A DNA stretch of 64,000 nt from Candidatus Dormiibacterota bacterium (GTDB taxonomy: Bacteria > Chloroflexota > Dormibacteria > Dormibacterales > Dormibacteraceae). Under the pieces are notes generated by a model, which was not told the origin of the DNA, searched no databases, and saw only the letters and a list, made by a program, of their open reading frames with translations. The stretch lies in the NCBI GenBank assembly GCA_003139695.1, contig PLJM01000006.1:186001-250000 (forward strand). The letters run 5' to 3'. The position numbers and the translations under genes were made by a program. The first letter of the stretch is position 1. The number at the start of each line of letters is the position of its first letter. Shown here in pieces: positions 27,200 through 35,171 of this stretch.

Positions 27200-27892
27200 C
27201 TAAGAGGCTGCCACCTTTTCCTTTTCTTTCTCTTTCTCTTTCGCGCTGGCGGCTTCACGCGCCACGTCAAGCGGCTTGATCGGAGTGAGAATGATGTCGT
27301 CGATCAACCCGTACTCCTTGGCCGCGTCGGAGGTCAGGAAGTAGTCCCGCTCCGTGTCGAGCGTCACCTTCTCGATCTTCTGCCCAGTGTGCCGCGCCAG
27401 GATCTGGTTGAGCTGCTCGCGCGTGCGCAGGATCTCCTTGGCGTGGATCTGGATATCGGTCGCCTGTCCCTGCATCCCGCCCCACGGCTGGTGAATGAGG
27501 ATGTTGGCGTGAGGCAGCGCATAGCGCATGCCGTGCGCTCCGCCCGCCAACAGCACTGCGGCCATCGAGTAGGCCATCCCGATGCAGATCGTCGAGACCG
27601 CCGGCCGGATGTACTGCATGGTGTCGTAGATCGCGAGCCCCGCGGTCACCTGGCCGCCCGGGCTGTTGATGTAGAGCGAGATCTCCTTGTCGGGGTCCTC
27701 GGACTGCAGAAACAGAAGCTGCGCCACCACCAGGTTGGCCACCTGATCGTCGATGGGCGTACCGATGAAGACGATGCGGTCCTTCAGCAGTCGGGAGTAG
27801 ATGTCGAAGGCGCGCTCGCCGCGCCCCGTGTTCTCGACCACCATCGGCACCAGGTAGCTCTCGGGGCGCTGTATCCGGTTCATATCGTGCAC
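27200..27892 (-). CDS. clpP: ATP-dependent Clp protease proteolytic subunit ClpP
   Basis: 230 residues. The catalytic triad can be placed: Ser in [13 protein letters not shown] (usually AASMGA), His in [14 protein letters not shown], Asp in DTERDYFLT. Handle and head regions are normal. The C-terminus carries an extra KE-repeat tail (KEKEKEKEK) not typical of ClpP. The GTG start at 27892 is favoured over ATG 27883 because TAGAAT lies 6 nt before it. It opens the clpP-zinc finger-clpX operon. Confidence 0.95.
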   Translation of the reverse strand: MHDMNRIQRPESYLVPMVVENTGRGERAFDIYSRLLKDRIVFIGTPIDDQVANLVVAQLLFLQSEDPDKEISLYINSPGGQVTAGLAIYDTMQYIRPAVSTICIGMAYSMAAVLLAGGAHGMRYALPHANILIHQPWGGMQGQATDIQIHAKEILRTREQLNQILARHTGQKIEKVTLDTERDYFLTSDAAKEYGLIDDIILTPIKPLDVAREAASAKEKEKEKEKVAAS

Positions 27893-27898
27893 AACGTC

Positions 27899-27904
27899 AT
27901 TCTA
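27899..27904 (-). promoter_or_regulatory. Putative -10 hexamer of the clpP operon
   Basis: TAGAAT on the minus strand, 6 nt before the GTG start of clpP. TTGACG lies 20 nt further upstream, a loose -35 candidate. Confidence 0.55.
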
Positions 27905-27932
27905 GACACGCCTCACCCCGGTTCCGTCAAGT

Positions 27933-27956
27933 CGAGAGGGGGGACTCCCCCTCTCG
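27933..27956. terminator. Perfect 10-bp hairpin between tig and clpP
   Basis: Arms CGAGAGGGGG and CCCCCTCTCG enclose the loop GACT. It lies 14 nt past the tig stop and before the clpP promoter, so it can act as the tig terminator, although no T-run follows on the minus strand. Confidence 0.5.
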
Positions 27957-27969
27957 TGCGGTGGGCGCC

Positions 27970-29280
27970 TCAGTTAGGGGTCGGGGCTTCCGCGGCCAGG
28001 CGATCCAGCACGCGCCGCCGCCGTAGCCGTGAGGCGAAGTACCGCCTCGCGCTCTCGCTTCGCTTCAGCTCCTCGACCTGGCCCTTCAGCTCATCGTCCT
28101 CGCCCGCCTGCTCTTCGAGGAAGTGCACGACGTCCTCGTCCGAAGGCTCGAGATCCTGGCGCTTCGCGTACTCACCCAGGACGAGGTCTACCTTCAGCCG
28201 CTGCTCGGCGGCCGGCCGCTCTTCCTCGACCCACTGGTTGATGTTCTTGCCCATGTACTCGAAGTACCGCTCGAGCTTCAAGCCCTGGCGGCTCAGCGTG
28301 CGCTCCATCGATTCGAGCTGGCTCGTCAGCTCACGATCGACAAGCGCCACAGGCACGTCCACGCTCGACGACTCGACGAGGCCCTTGACGAGCGCCGACT
28401 CGCGGTCGAGCTTTGCCATCTCCTTGGCTGACGCCTCGAGCGCGGCTCTCGTCGAGCTCCGGAACGACTCGACGTTTTCGTGCTCGCCGTTGCTGAGCTG
28501 CTTGGCCATCTCGTCGTCGAGCGGAGGCAGCACCTTCTCCTTGACGCCCTGGATGGTGACCTTGATGGTCGCCTCTTTGCCGGCGAGCATCGGCTCGCTG
28601 TAGTCGTCGGGGAATTTCACCGCCGCCGATCGTGTCTCGCCGACCTTGGCTCCAGGAATCACGGCAAGCAGCTCAGGGCGCAGCACGTCTTCTTTCAGCT
28701 CTCCCTCCATCGCCTTTCGCGTCTCCGATTCGATGACGTTGCCGTCGACGTCAACCTCGACGTCGATCACGACCACATCGCCAAGCCGGGCCTCGCGCTC
28801 CACCGGCGTTATCTCGGCCAGGGGTTGACGAACGTCCTCGAGGCGGCGCTCGACCATCTCGTCGGTGACCTCGATCGGCTCGATCGGCTCCTCGAGCTTC
28901 GGCACCTCGCCGAGCTTCACTTCGGGCATCACGCTCACCGTCGCCTTCAGCCGCGCAGGCCGTCCTCGCTCCAGCTCTAGCACCTCGACGTCGGGGCTTT
29001 CGATGGGATCGATCGAGTGCTCCTGGAGCACCTGGCGCACGACCTCGGGCACCATCAGCTCGACCACCTCTTCCCGGACCGCCGCCGGACCAATGCGCGC
29101 TTCCACCAGCGAGCGCGGCGCGCGTCCTGGACGGAAGCCCTCGATCCTCGCTTTCGAGGTCAAACGGCTCAGAACCCTGTCATACGTGGCGTCGACAGTC
29201 TCGGCCGGTACCTCGATCGTCATGCCGACCTGGCTCTTGGGCAGCTGTTCCGTCACGACTGAGAAAGGTGTCGTAGCCAT
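27970..29280 (-). CDS. tig: Trigger factor
   Basis: 436 residues from ATG 29280. The N-terminal ribosome-binding domain has the signature SKARIEGFRPGRAPRSLVEA (GFRxGxxP), then a PPIase-like domain (about 150-240, LGDVVVIDVEVDVDGN) and a long helical C-terminal chaperone domain. It is a ribosome-bound folding chaperone. The order tig-clpP-clpX is a classic neighbourhood. TAGAAT 8 nt before the ATG supports this start over the longer frame to 29490. Confidence 0.94.
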   Translation of the reverse strand: MATTPFSVVTEQLPKSQVGMTIEVPAETVDATYDRVLSRLTSKARIEGFRPGRAPRSLVEARIGPAAVREEVVELMVPEVVRQVLQEHSIDPIESPDVEVLELERGRPARLKATVSVMPEVKLGEVPKLEEPIEPIEVTDEMVERRLEDVRQPLAEITPVEREARLGDVVVIDVEVDVDGNVIESETRKAMEGELKEDVLRPELLAVIPGAKVGETRSAAVKFPDDYSEPMLAGKEATIKVTIQGVKEKVLPPLDDEMAKQLSNGEHENVESFRSSTRAALEASAKEMAKLDRESALVKGLVESSSVDVPVALVDRELTSQLESMERTLSRQGLKLERYFEYMGKNINQWVEEERPAAEQRLKVDLVLGEYAKRQDLEPSDEDVVHFLEEQAGEDDELKGQVEELKRSESARRYFASRLRRRRVLDRLAAEAPTPN

Positions 29281-29288
29281 CTCGGCCG

Positions 29289-29294
29289 ATTCTA
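29289..29294 (-). promoter_or_regulatory. Putative -10 hexamer of tig
   Basis: TAGAAT on the minus strand, 8 nt before the ATG of trigger factor. Confidence 0.5.
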
Positions 29295-29335
29295 CGGAGA
29301 CCGGAGGCGGTCGGGCTGTTAAAGCCAGCTGTGGC

Positions 29336-31573
29336 TCAGCAGAAAGGCGGATTAGGAGGGATGCAAGGCGACGGCGACGGTGACGGCGGCGGGTTCGCCA
29401 CGACTGGACCGGTGCCAGAGTCGGGCGGCACGACGAAGGGAGCCGGCTTGGGTGTGGGCTTCGGCGGGCTGTCGCCCGGCAGCCGGGCAATACTGCGAGC
29501 GTCGGTTAGGTACCAGCTGCGATTGGTGGCGCCCTCGACGACGTCCGCCGGCTTCGTGTACCAGAGGTTTCCCGGCACACCGGCCAGCGCCTGATCGATG
29601 AACGTGTGGAGGCCAGGCGTGGCGACGAAGACGCCGTCCGAGCCGGAGTACATGTAGTGATTGATACCCAGAATGTCACCGACCCACAGACCCGCCGCGA
29701 TGGTCGGCGTAAACATGATCGTGTCGGCATCCTTGAAGTTGTCGGTCGTACCCGTCTTGGCGGCCACTTTCCGATTCGTGAAGTGAAGGGGGCTGTTGCA
29801 GCCGAAGATCAGGCAGCGGTTCTGGTCGTCAGACATGATCTGCGCCATGATGAACGCCACTCCAGGGTCGATTGCCTGGCGAGCACGCTGGTCGGGGTGA
29901 TCCTGGTAGAGGAGCTTGCCGCCGGAGTCAGTCACGGAGAGGATCGCCTGAGGCGAGTGGTAGACGCCCATGTCGGCATATGTCGCGATGCCATTGACGT
30001 GCTCGAGCAACGTAATTGGGTAGCCGCCCAGGGTAAGACTTGGACCGTACTCGGCGCCCGGAGCCAGCGGGTTATAGCTGCCATTGGGATTTATGTAGCG
30101 TGGCTGCACGCCGAGGTTGCGCATCCAGTCGAGCACGGCGGGCACCCCGATCGACAGCTCGACCTTGACGGAGCCGATGTTGAGAGAGTTGCCCATGATC
30201 TCCTTCAAGGGAAGGACGCCGTGTGTACGCCCGTCGTAGTTGTAGAACTTGGTCGTGCTGTAGGCGTCTTTGTATATGAGCGGGCTCGGGCCGTCATACA
30301 CCGGGGTGTCGACCGTCGCCGCGCGGGCGTTGATGACGGCGCCGTAGGTGTACGGCTTCATCGACGAACCCATGTTGCGAGGGATGGTCGTGTAGTTGAT
30401 CTGGCCCGCTTTGCCGTTGTAGTTGGGCGAGCCGACCATCACCAGGATGTCTGCGGTCTTTGGGTCCTCGGCGATGAGCCCTGAAGACAGCTGCCCGGAC
30501 GGGTCGCGCCAAAGGTTGGCCGCGAGATTGGAACGAACCACGCTCTCGCCCTTCAGCTGCATTTTGTAATCGAGGGTCGTCTTCACGTAGAGCTGCTGGA
30601 CTCCAGGCTGGAACCCGAGCTGCCGCAGCTCCTGCAGCACGTAGTCCACGAAGTGAGGAGCTTTGAAGCTGTTGATCGGGGCGTAATAGTTGAGCTTCTG
30701 GGCCAGCGCCGTGTCCATATCCGCCTGGGTGATGAAGCCGGAGTGGACCATCGCATTCAGCACCTCCGTCTGCCGCACCTTGGCGGCGTCCGGGTGCAGC
30801 ACCGGGTTCCACTCGGTCGGCGCCTGGGGCAGGCCGGCGAGGACAGCCGACTGAGCCAGGTCCAGCTGTGAGGCGTGGATATGGAAGTAGCCCTCGGCAG
30901 CGGCTTCGATGCCGTACGACTGCGAGCCGTAGAAGCTCTTGTTGAGGTAGAGCTCCATGATCTGGTCTTTCGTGTACGACTGGCTCAGCTCGTAAGCGAG
31001 CGCGACCTCCTTCAGCTTTCGCGACACCGATTGGTCGGGGGTGAGGAACTGCTGCTTGGCCAGCTGCTGCGTGATGGTGCTGGCGCCGCTCACGATGTGC
31101 CCAGCCTTGAAGTTGTCATAAGCGGCCCTGACGATGGCCGTGATGTCGAAGCCGGGGTTCGAGTAGAAGCCCCTATCCTCGATGGCGACGGTGGCTTTGA
31201 TGACCATCGGGTTGATGTCCTTGAGCTTGACGGCCAGGCGGTGGTTTCCCTGGTCGCCGACGTCGGCGAGGATGACACCTCTCTTGTCGGTGATCACCGT
31301 GTCCCCGGAGAAGACCGCGCTGTCGAGGCCCTGGATCGAGGGCAGGTTGTCAAAGAAGGACTGCGCGTACGCGTCGGCCGCGAGGCCTACCACCAGCAGC
31401 AGAGCGAGCAGGACGCCCACCCCGCGCAGGATTGCGTTGCGTCGCAGCCTCTGGCCGATCGGGGACCAATTCGCGTGGATCCTCGCCCGTGGCCTGTGGC
31501 CGCCCTTGGTTTTGATAGTTTCGGGAATGTCTCTAGACATGGTTAGGGGGCTCGTAGATTCTACGTTTGCCAC
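29336..31573 (-). CDS. Class A penicillin-binding protein (PBP1A-like glycosyltransferase/transpeptidase)
   Basis: 745 residues. After a cytoplasmic basic N-terminus and one membrane helix comes a GT51 transglycosylase domain with catalytic Glu in VAIEDRGFYSNPGFD and the GASTITQQLAKQQF motif. The transpeptidase domain has active-site GSSMKP (SxxK), SLN (SxN) and KTGTT. The C-terminus is Pro-rich. It polymerises and cross-links peptidoglycan on the outer face of the membrane. ATG 31540 (MSRDIPE) is an alternative start, 17 nt after a TAGAAT hexamer, and may be the true one. Confidence 0.92.
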   Translation of the reverse strand: MANVESTSPLTMSRDIPETIKTKGGHRPRARIHANWSPIGQRLRRNAILRGVGVLLALLLVVGLAADAYAQSFFDNLPSIQGLDSAVFSGDTVITDKRGVILADVGDQGNHRLAVKLKDINPMVIKATVAIEDRGFYSNPGFDITAIVRAAYDNFKAGHIVSGASTITQQLAKQQFLTPDQSVSRKLKEVALAYELSQSYTKDQIMELYLNKSFYGSQSYGIEAAAEGYFHIHASQLDLAQSAVLAGLPQAPTEWNPVLHPDAAKVRQTEVLNAMVHSGFITQADMDTALAQKLNYYAPINSFKAPHFVDYVLQELRQLGFQPGVQQLYVKTTLDYKMQLKGESVVRSNLAANLWRDPSGQLSSGLIAEDPKTADILVMVGSPNYNGKAGQINYTTIPRNMGSSMKPYTYGAVINARAATVDTPVYDGPSPLIYKDAYSTTKFYNYDGRTHGVLPLKEIMGNSLNIGSVKVELSIGVPAVLDWMRNLGVQPRYINPNGSYNPLAPGAEYGPSLTLGGYPITLLEHVNGIATYADMGVYHSPQAILSVTDSGGKLLYQDHPDQRARQAIDPGVAFIMAQIMSDDQNRCLIFGCNSPLHFTNRKVAAKTGTTDNFKDADTIMFTPTIAAGLWVGDILGINHYMYSGSDGVFVATPGLHTFIDQALAGVPGNLWYTKPADVVEGATNRSWYLTDARSIARLPGDSPPKPTPKPAPFVVPPDSGTGPVVANPPPSPSPSPCIPPNPPFC
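31558..31563 (-). promoter_or_regulatory. Putative -10 hexamer of the PBP gene, inside a short palindrome
   Basis: TAGAAT on the minus strand is part of the odd palindrome CGTAGA-T-TCTACG (31553-31565). A start at ATG 31540 would have a leader of about 10 nt. Confidence 0.35.
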
Positions 31574-31602
31574 TCACACCAACGCCACGGGCCGCCAGTG
31601 GG

Positions 31603-32124
31603 TTACGCAGGAAGTTCATCTGGCCGAGGCCGAGCGTACACCTCCTCCGAGGGAGACAGGCGCTCCTGGCGGGTGCCTGGGAAGTGGACTCTCACTCCTG
31701 GACGGCCAGGGCTCCCCAGCTCCCAGCCCGCCCCGTACAGCCGGGCGACCTCCGCAAAATCCTTCGCCTGGATGATCTGAACCCCATCTGTAATGGACAG
31801 CGTCTGCAGCTTGGCCCCAGGGAAGCCGAGGCGCACCTCGCCGCCGGTCTTGAGGTTGTAGACGTAGTCGTCGAGCGATCCGGCATCCACCGCGGCCACA
31901 AGCTCGGCGATCGTAGGGAAGCGTCCTTCCTTCATCGCCGTTTTGACATCGGCCCGCGAGGCACGGTGCGCTTGGCGCTCACGCCGCCGCACCTCGGTCA
32001 GCAGCACATCACGTTCTGCGCGAAGAGCAGCCAGTTCTTTCTCCGCCGGCCTCATCCGCTCCCGCACCTCGGTCACGCGACGGTCCAGGTCGGCGGCGTC
32101 GAGCGCGGTTAGCTCCTCGGCCAC
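31603..32124 (-). CDS. Hypothetical protein with N-terminal coiled coil
   Basis: 173 residues. Residues 1-60 form an Arg/Glu/Leu-rich coiled coil (VTEVRERMRPAEKELAALRA); the remainder is a small globular domain (GEVRLGFPGAKLQTLSITDG). There is no signal peptide or membrane helix. Family not recognised. The GTG start at 32124 lies 6 nt after a TAACGT hexamer, which supports it being a real gene. Confidence 0.6.
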   Translation of the reverse strand: MAEELTALDAADLDRRVTEVRERMRPAEKELAALRAERDVLLTEVRRRERQAHRASRADVKTAMKEGRFPTIAELVAAVDAGSLDDYVYNLKTGGEVRLGFPGAKLQTLSITDGVQIIQAKDFAEVARLYGAGWELGSPGRPGVRVHFPGTRQERLSPSEEVYARPRPDELPA

Positions 32125-32130
32125 GCGTCC

Positions 32131-32136
32131 ACGTTA
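32131..32136 (-). promoter_or_regulatory. Putative -10 hexamer of the coiled-coil protein gene
   Basis: TAACGT on the minus strand, 6 nt before the GTG start at 32124. Confidence 0.4.
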
Positions 32137-32152
32137 AACGGAGGAGCGCCCC

Positions 32153-32307
32153 GCGTGGCTGGGTTGGCCGGGGTCCCCCCGGCCATGACTTTGTCTCTCA
32201 ACCACCAAGCGTCGCTAGGAGAAACCATTCGTAATAAATCCCGGAATGGGCGCAGCCGCGCGCGAAGCGCCCGGCGATGAGGGAAAACCATTCGGGTTTT
32301 CCCTTAT
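32153..32307 (+). repeat. Structured intergenic repeat, full copy B
   Basis: A 155-nt element shared with copies at 52491-52658 and 62982-63148 (reverse). Conserved parts in order: GCGTGGCNGGGTT; an 8-bp GC hairpin (32166-32173 with 32177-32184) followed by ATGACTTTGTC; a variable middle; AATCCC; GCGCGCGAAGCGCCCGGCG; and a closing 13-bp helix, arms 32277-32289 and 32295-32307, loop ATTCG. It carries no plausible gene. It could be a small RNA, a miniature element with hairpin ends, or part of gene 3'-end processing. Confidence 0.85.
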
Positions 32308-32308
32308 A

Positions 32309-32329
32309 GGGTCGGCCGTGGCCCGACCC
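32309..32329 (-). terminator. Terminator-like hairpin of the MFS gene
   Basis: GGGTCGG and CCGACCC pair around a 7-nt loop immediately past the MFS stop (32331), abutting repeat copy B. Confidence 0.45.
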
Positions 32330-32330
32330 C

Positions 32331-33473
32331 TTAGCGTTCATGAGCAGCGCGCCGGTTCCGAAAACCTGCGAAGAGAGCGATGTCGTAGATGATCTTCAAA
32401 CCGCCACCGGCGAAAAATGGAAGGCCGAAACTTGCTGCTCCGATCGCGAGGCCGGCGAGCACTGGACCGAAGGATTGGGCGACGCCGCGCACCGCTCCAG
32501 TCATCGCCACGGCACCGGCGCGTTCCTCGGGAGGGACTATCGACACCACGTATGCCTGCCTCACCGGCACATCCATTTGCGAAAGCGCAAATCGAGCCAG
32601 CAAGAGGCCGGCGGCCCACGTCAAGCTCGGACTGAACGGGACGAGCAGTAAGAGAACGTTGGATGGCAGGTGGGTGAAGACCATTGTGTTGACCAGCCCG
32701 AATCGATTGCCGAGTCGCCCCGACACCTCGTAGGAGAGCGCCTGCAAAATCGCGACGGTCGCAAAAAGCGGCCCAAGAACCTGCACGTCGGCTGCGAAAC
32801 GAACGTGCAGCCAGTAAGCGATCACCGCGTTGGCGACGAAGCCACCACCGAGGGAGTCGAGCGCGAAGAGCGCCGCCAACCCCGCCAGGGGGCGCAGCTT
32901 TCCGAAGGCGACCGGTCGCCCTGGCGCCTCGACACGCGCGCTCATCAAGAGGGGAAGGACTGCCGTTAAGACGCCGATCGCCGCGTAGAGGAGGAAGAAG
33001 GCACGGCCTGAAGAGTCTCCGGTCGCAAGCGTCGCCGCCAGTCCGCCCGTGGCATTGAACAGCCCGGCGGTGAGTGAGTAGCGGCCGAATGCAACGTTGC
33101 GCGCGGAGGCAGGGACCGCCTCGGCCAGCACGGCCTGCTCGACCGAAGCGAAAGGGCCGAGGTCGACGCTGGCGGCACCAAGCATGCCGGTCAGCCCTGA
33201 CGCGACCAGCAATCCGGGTGGTCCTGCCAGCGCCAGGTCCAGGCCTGTGAGCACCATCAGCAGGCCCGCGATCGACAGTGCGCGGCGCCGGCCGAAGCGC
33301 GCAGCCAGCTTGGCCGAGGCCAGGCCCGAGAGCGAAGCGGCGGCCAATCCCAACCCGAGCGTGAGGCCGATGAGACCCGGAGAAAGTCCGCGACGTTCAA
33401 GGTAGACGCCGATGAGAACCGCCGAGAACCCAAAACCGAAAGCGCGGAGACCACGGGCGCCGAGAAGCAGCAC
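32331..33473 (-). CDS. Major facilitator superfamily transporter
   Basis: 380 residues from GTG 33473, with about 12 membrane helices. The loop after helix 2, ASAKLAARFGRRRALSIAGL, has the MFS GxxxD/R-G-R-R pattern, and a second such loop is VSGRLGNRFGLVNTM. Substrate unknown, possibly a drug or small-metabolite exporter. The frame runs open to 33710, but that part overlaps a well-supported small gene and encodes Pro/Ser-rich low-quality sequence, so the later start was chosen. Confidence 0.75.
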   Translation of the reverse strand: MLLLGARGLRAFGFGFSAVLIGVYLERRGLSPGLIGLTLGLGLAAASLSGLASAKLAARFGRRRALSIAGLLMVLTGLDLALAGPPGLLVASGLTGMLGAASVDLGPFASVEQAVLAEAVPASARNVAFGRYSLTAGLFNATGGLAATLATGDSSGRAFFLLYAAIGVLTAVLPLLMSARVEAPGRPVAFGKLRPLAGLAALFALDSLGGGFVANAVIAYWLHVRFAADVQVLGPLFATVAILQALSYEVSGRLGNRFGLVNTMVFTHLPSNVLLLLVPFSPSLTWAAGLLLARFALSQMDVPVRQAYVVSIVPPEERAGAVAMTGAVRGVAQSFGPVLAGLAIGAASFGLPFFAGGGLKIIYDIALFAGFRNRRAAHER

Positions 33474-33502
33474 CCGGTCCGCGCCGGGAGCCAGGGCCGG
33501 CG

Positions 33503-33688
33503 TCAGGGTCGGCGGCGTCGTCGGAGGGCCGCCGCGCCAACCACCAGTGCAGCCACGATCGCTATCCCGATCGCCAGCATCGCGCCCACCGGGAGACTGG
33601 ACCGACGAGCTTGGGCTTGGGCCGCGAGGGCAGTGAGGGGCGCAACCGAAACTTGGGCCGCTGCCAGAACGGCTAAGAGGCGCCGCAT
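33503..33688 (-). CDS. Small secreted/membrane protein with an LPxxx-hydrophobic-Arg tail
   Basis: 61 residues. An N-terminal signal-like segment (MRRLLAVLAAAQVSVAPLTA, then LAAQAQA) is followed after a short spacer by LPVGA, a hydrophobic helix and a closing RRRRR-P. The arrangement looks like a sortase/exosortase-type sorting tail or a simple membrane anchor. ATG 33688 lies 7 nt after TACTCT. It precedes the MFS gene by 29 nt and is probably co-transcribed. No sortase gene is in view. Confidence 0.6.
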   Translation of the reverse strand: MRRLLAVLAAAQVSVAPLTALAAQAQARRSSLPVGAMLAIGIAIVAALVVGAAALRRRRRP

Positions 33689-33695
33689 CTCGCGG

Positions 33696-33701
33696 AGAGT
33701 A
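33696..33701 (-). promoter_or_regulatory. Putative -10 hexamer of the small membrane protein/MFS transcript
   Basis: TACTCT on the minus strand, 7 nt before the ATG at 33688. The promoter is back-to-back with that of sufR. Confidence 0.4.
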
Positions 33702-33726
33702 TCGCGCCATGTGGCGCCGGCGACTA

Positions 33727-33746
33727 TTTCAACTTCCGTGTTGAAA
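33727..33746. promoter_or_regulatory. SufR operator upstream of sufR-suf operon
   Basis: TTTCAAC-TTCCGT-GTTGAAA is a perfect 7-bp inverted repeat and contains CAAC-N6-GTTG, the operator described for cyanobacterial SufR. It ends 6 nt before the TACGAT -10 hexamer (33753-33758), so bound SufR would block RNA polymerase. Autoregulation of the whole suf operon is therefore expected. Confidence 0.8.
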
Positions 33747-33752
33747 AACTCG

Positions 33753-33758
33753 TACGAT
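33753..33758 (+). promoter_or_regulatory. Putative -10 hexamer of the suf operon
   Basis: TACGAT lies 6 nt before GTG 33765 and directly after the SufR operator. Confidence 0.55.
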
Positions 33759-33764
33759 CACTTC

Positions 33765-34370
33765 GTGGATTCCAGGCGCGAGACCATCCTCGCCTTCTTG
33801 AAGACTCGAAGCCAGGCGACCCTCGGCGAGGTCGCCGCGCACCTCGAGGTTTCGAAGCAGGGAGCGCTGCGCCACCTGGAGGCCCTGGAGACCGACGGCC
33901 TGGCCACGACGGGCCACGCCCAGCCGCACGGCCGGGGCCGGCCTGAAAACCTCTACGAGCTGACGCCAGCGGCCGACGGCCACTTTCCCGACGGCCACCG
34001 CGAGCTTGCCGGCGACCTCGTCCAGTTCCTCTCGGAGGAGCAGCTGAAGCGCTTTTTCGAGCGGCGCGCGGAGCGGTTGGAGGCCGAGTATGCCCCCCGA
34101 TTGGCCGGTTTAGACCTTGAAGGGCGCGTCCGCGAGCTGGCGAAGCTGGCCACCGAGCACGGTCACATGGCCGAGGTGGTGGAGCTTCCGGAGGGTGGGC
34201 TCGCGATCCGCCATTGCAACTGCCCGATCCAGGACGTCGCCGCCCGCACCGGGCTGCCTTGCCAAAACGAGCAACAGATGTATCAGCGCCTCTTGGGCGC
34301 CTCAGTGACCCGGTCGACATGGATGGCAGAGGCCGCGCCCGACTGCACATATGACGTGAAGGAGAAATAA
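33765..34370 (+). CDS. sufR: Iron-sulfur-sensing repressor SufR
   Basis: 201 residues from GTG 33765. The N-terminal winged helix (SQATLGEVAAHLEVSKQGAL, then RHLEALE) is DeoR/ArsR-like, followed by a dimerisation region and the C-terminal Cys cluster HCNCPIQDVAARTGLPCQNE, with a further Cys near the end: the [4Fe-4S] ligand set of SufR. In cyanobacteria and actinobacteria it represses suf genes when its cluster is intact. The frame extends upstream to 33633, but the operator and -10 hexamer lie there, so the later start fits. It heads sufCBD-Rieske-SUT. Confidence 0.9.
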   Translation: MDSRRETILAFLKTRSQATLGEVAAHLEVSKQGALRHLEALETDGLATTGHAQPHGRGRPENLYELTPAADGHFPDGHRELAGDLVQFLSEEQLKRFFERRAERLEAEYAPRLAGLDLEGRVRELAKLATEHGHMAEVVELPEGGLAIRHCNCPIQDVAARTGLPCQNEQQMYQRLLGASVTRSTWMAEAAPDCTYDVKEK

Positions 34371-34376
34371 AGAGAG

Positions 34377-35171
34377 TTGGCTGATTTCGAGATCCGAGAC
34401 CTGCGGGCCAGCGTCGACGGCAAGGAGATCCTCAAGGGCGTCACGCTCGCCATCAACAAGGGCGAGGTGCACGCGGTGATGGGCCCAAACGGCTCGGGCA
34501 AGTCGACTCTGTCCCACACGCTGATGGGACACCCCGGCTACACGGTCGATGGCGGCACGGTGACCTTCAAGGGCAAGAACGTCCTGGAGCTCGAGGTCGA
34601 CGAGCGGGCTCGTCTGGGCATGTTCCTCGCGCTGCAATACCCCGTCGTCGTCCCGGGCATCTCGATGACCAACTTCCTGCGCACCGCGCTCAACGCAAAG
34701 CGGGGTTATGACGGCAAGGACAAGTCGAAGATGATCTCTCCCAAGGAGTTCCGCTCGATGCTCAAGGGCGAGCTCGAGGTGCTGCACATGGACGACTCGT
34801 TCCTGCCTCGCTACATCAACGACGGCTTTTCCGGCGGCGAGAAGAAGCGCGCCGAGATCCTGCAGATGGCGATGTTGAAGCCCGAGATCGCGATCCTCGA
34901 CGAGACCGACTCAGGCCTCGACATCGACTCGATCAAGTTCGTCGCCGAGGCGGTGAACCGCATGCGCGGGCCGGAGCTCGGCGTGCTGATCATCACCCAC
35001 TACACGCGCATCCTGGAGTTCATCAAGCCCGACTTCGTGCATGTGCTCGTCGACGGGAAGTTCGTGCTGTCGGGCGGTCCCGAGATCGCCAACAGGCTGG
35101 AGAAAACCGGTTACTCGGAATGGGCGGAGGCTGACGAATCCGCAGTCCTGAAGCCCGAGGAGATTGCCTGA
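34377..35171 (+). CDS. sufC: Fe-S cluster assembly ATPase SufC
   Basis: 264 residues. ABC ATPase with Walker [10 protein letters not shown], signature [13 protein letters not shown], Walker [14 protein letters not shown] and the H-loop TH. SufC drives the SufBCD scaffold. TTG start, preceded by AGAGAG, 6 nt after sufR. The ATG of sufB overlaps the sufC TGA by one base. Confidence 0.96.
   Translation: MADFEIRDLRASVDGKEILKGVTLAINKGEVHAVMGPNGSGKSTLSHTLMGHPGYTVDGGTVTFKGKNVLELEVDERARLGMFLALQYPVVVPGISMTNFLRTALNAKRGYDGKDKSKMISPKEFRSMLKGELEVLHMDDSFLPRYINDGFSGGEKKRAEILQMAMLKPEIAILDETDSGLDIDSIKFVAEAVNRMRGPELGVLIITHYTRILEFIKPDFVHVLVDGKFVLSGGPEIANRLEKTGYSEWAEADESAVLKPEEIA

Noticed and set aside
32109-32291. 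Open frame across repeat copy B containing RDKVMAGG-like peptide, also seen across copy C
   Set aside because: The shared peptide is only the translation of the nucleotide repeat; the frames differ elsewhere and no start signal exists. The conservation pattern is structural, not codon-based.
33474-33710. N-terminal extension of the MFS transporter
   Set aside because: It overlaps the supported 61-residue gene and encodes Ser/Pro/Gly-rich sequence with no match to transporters.
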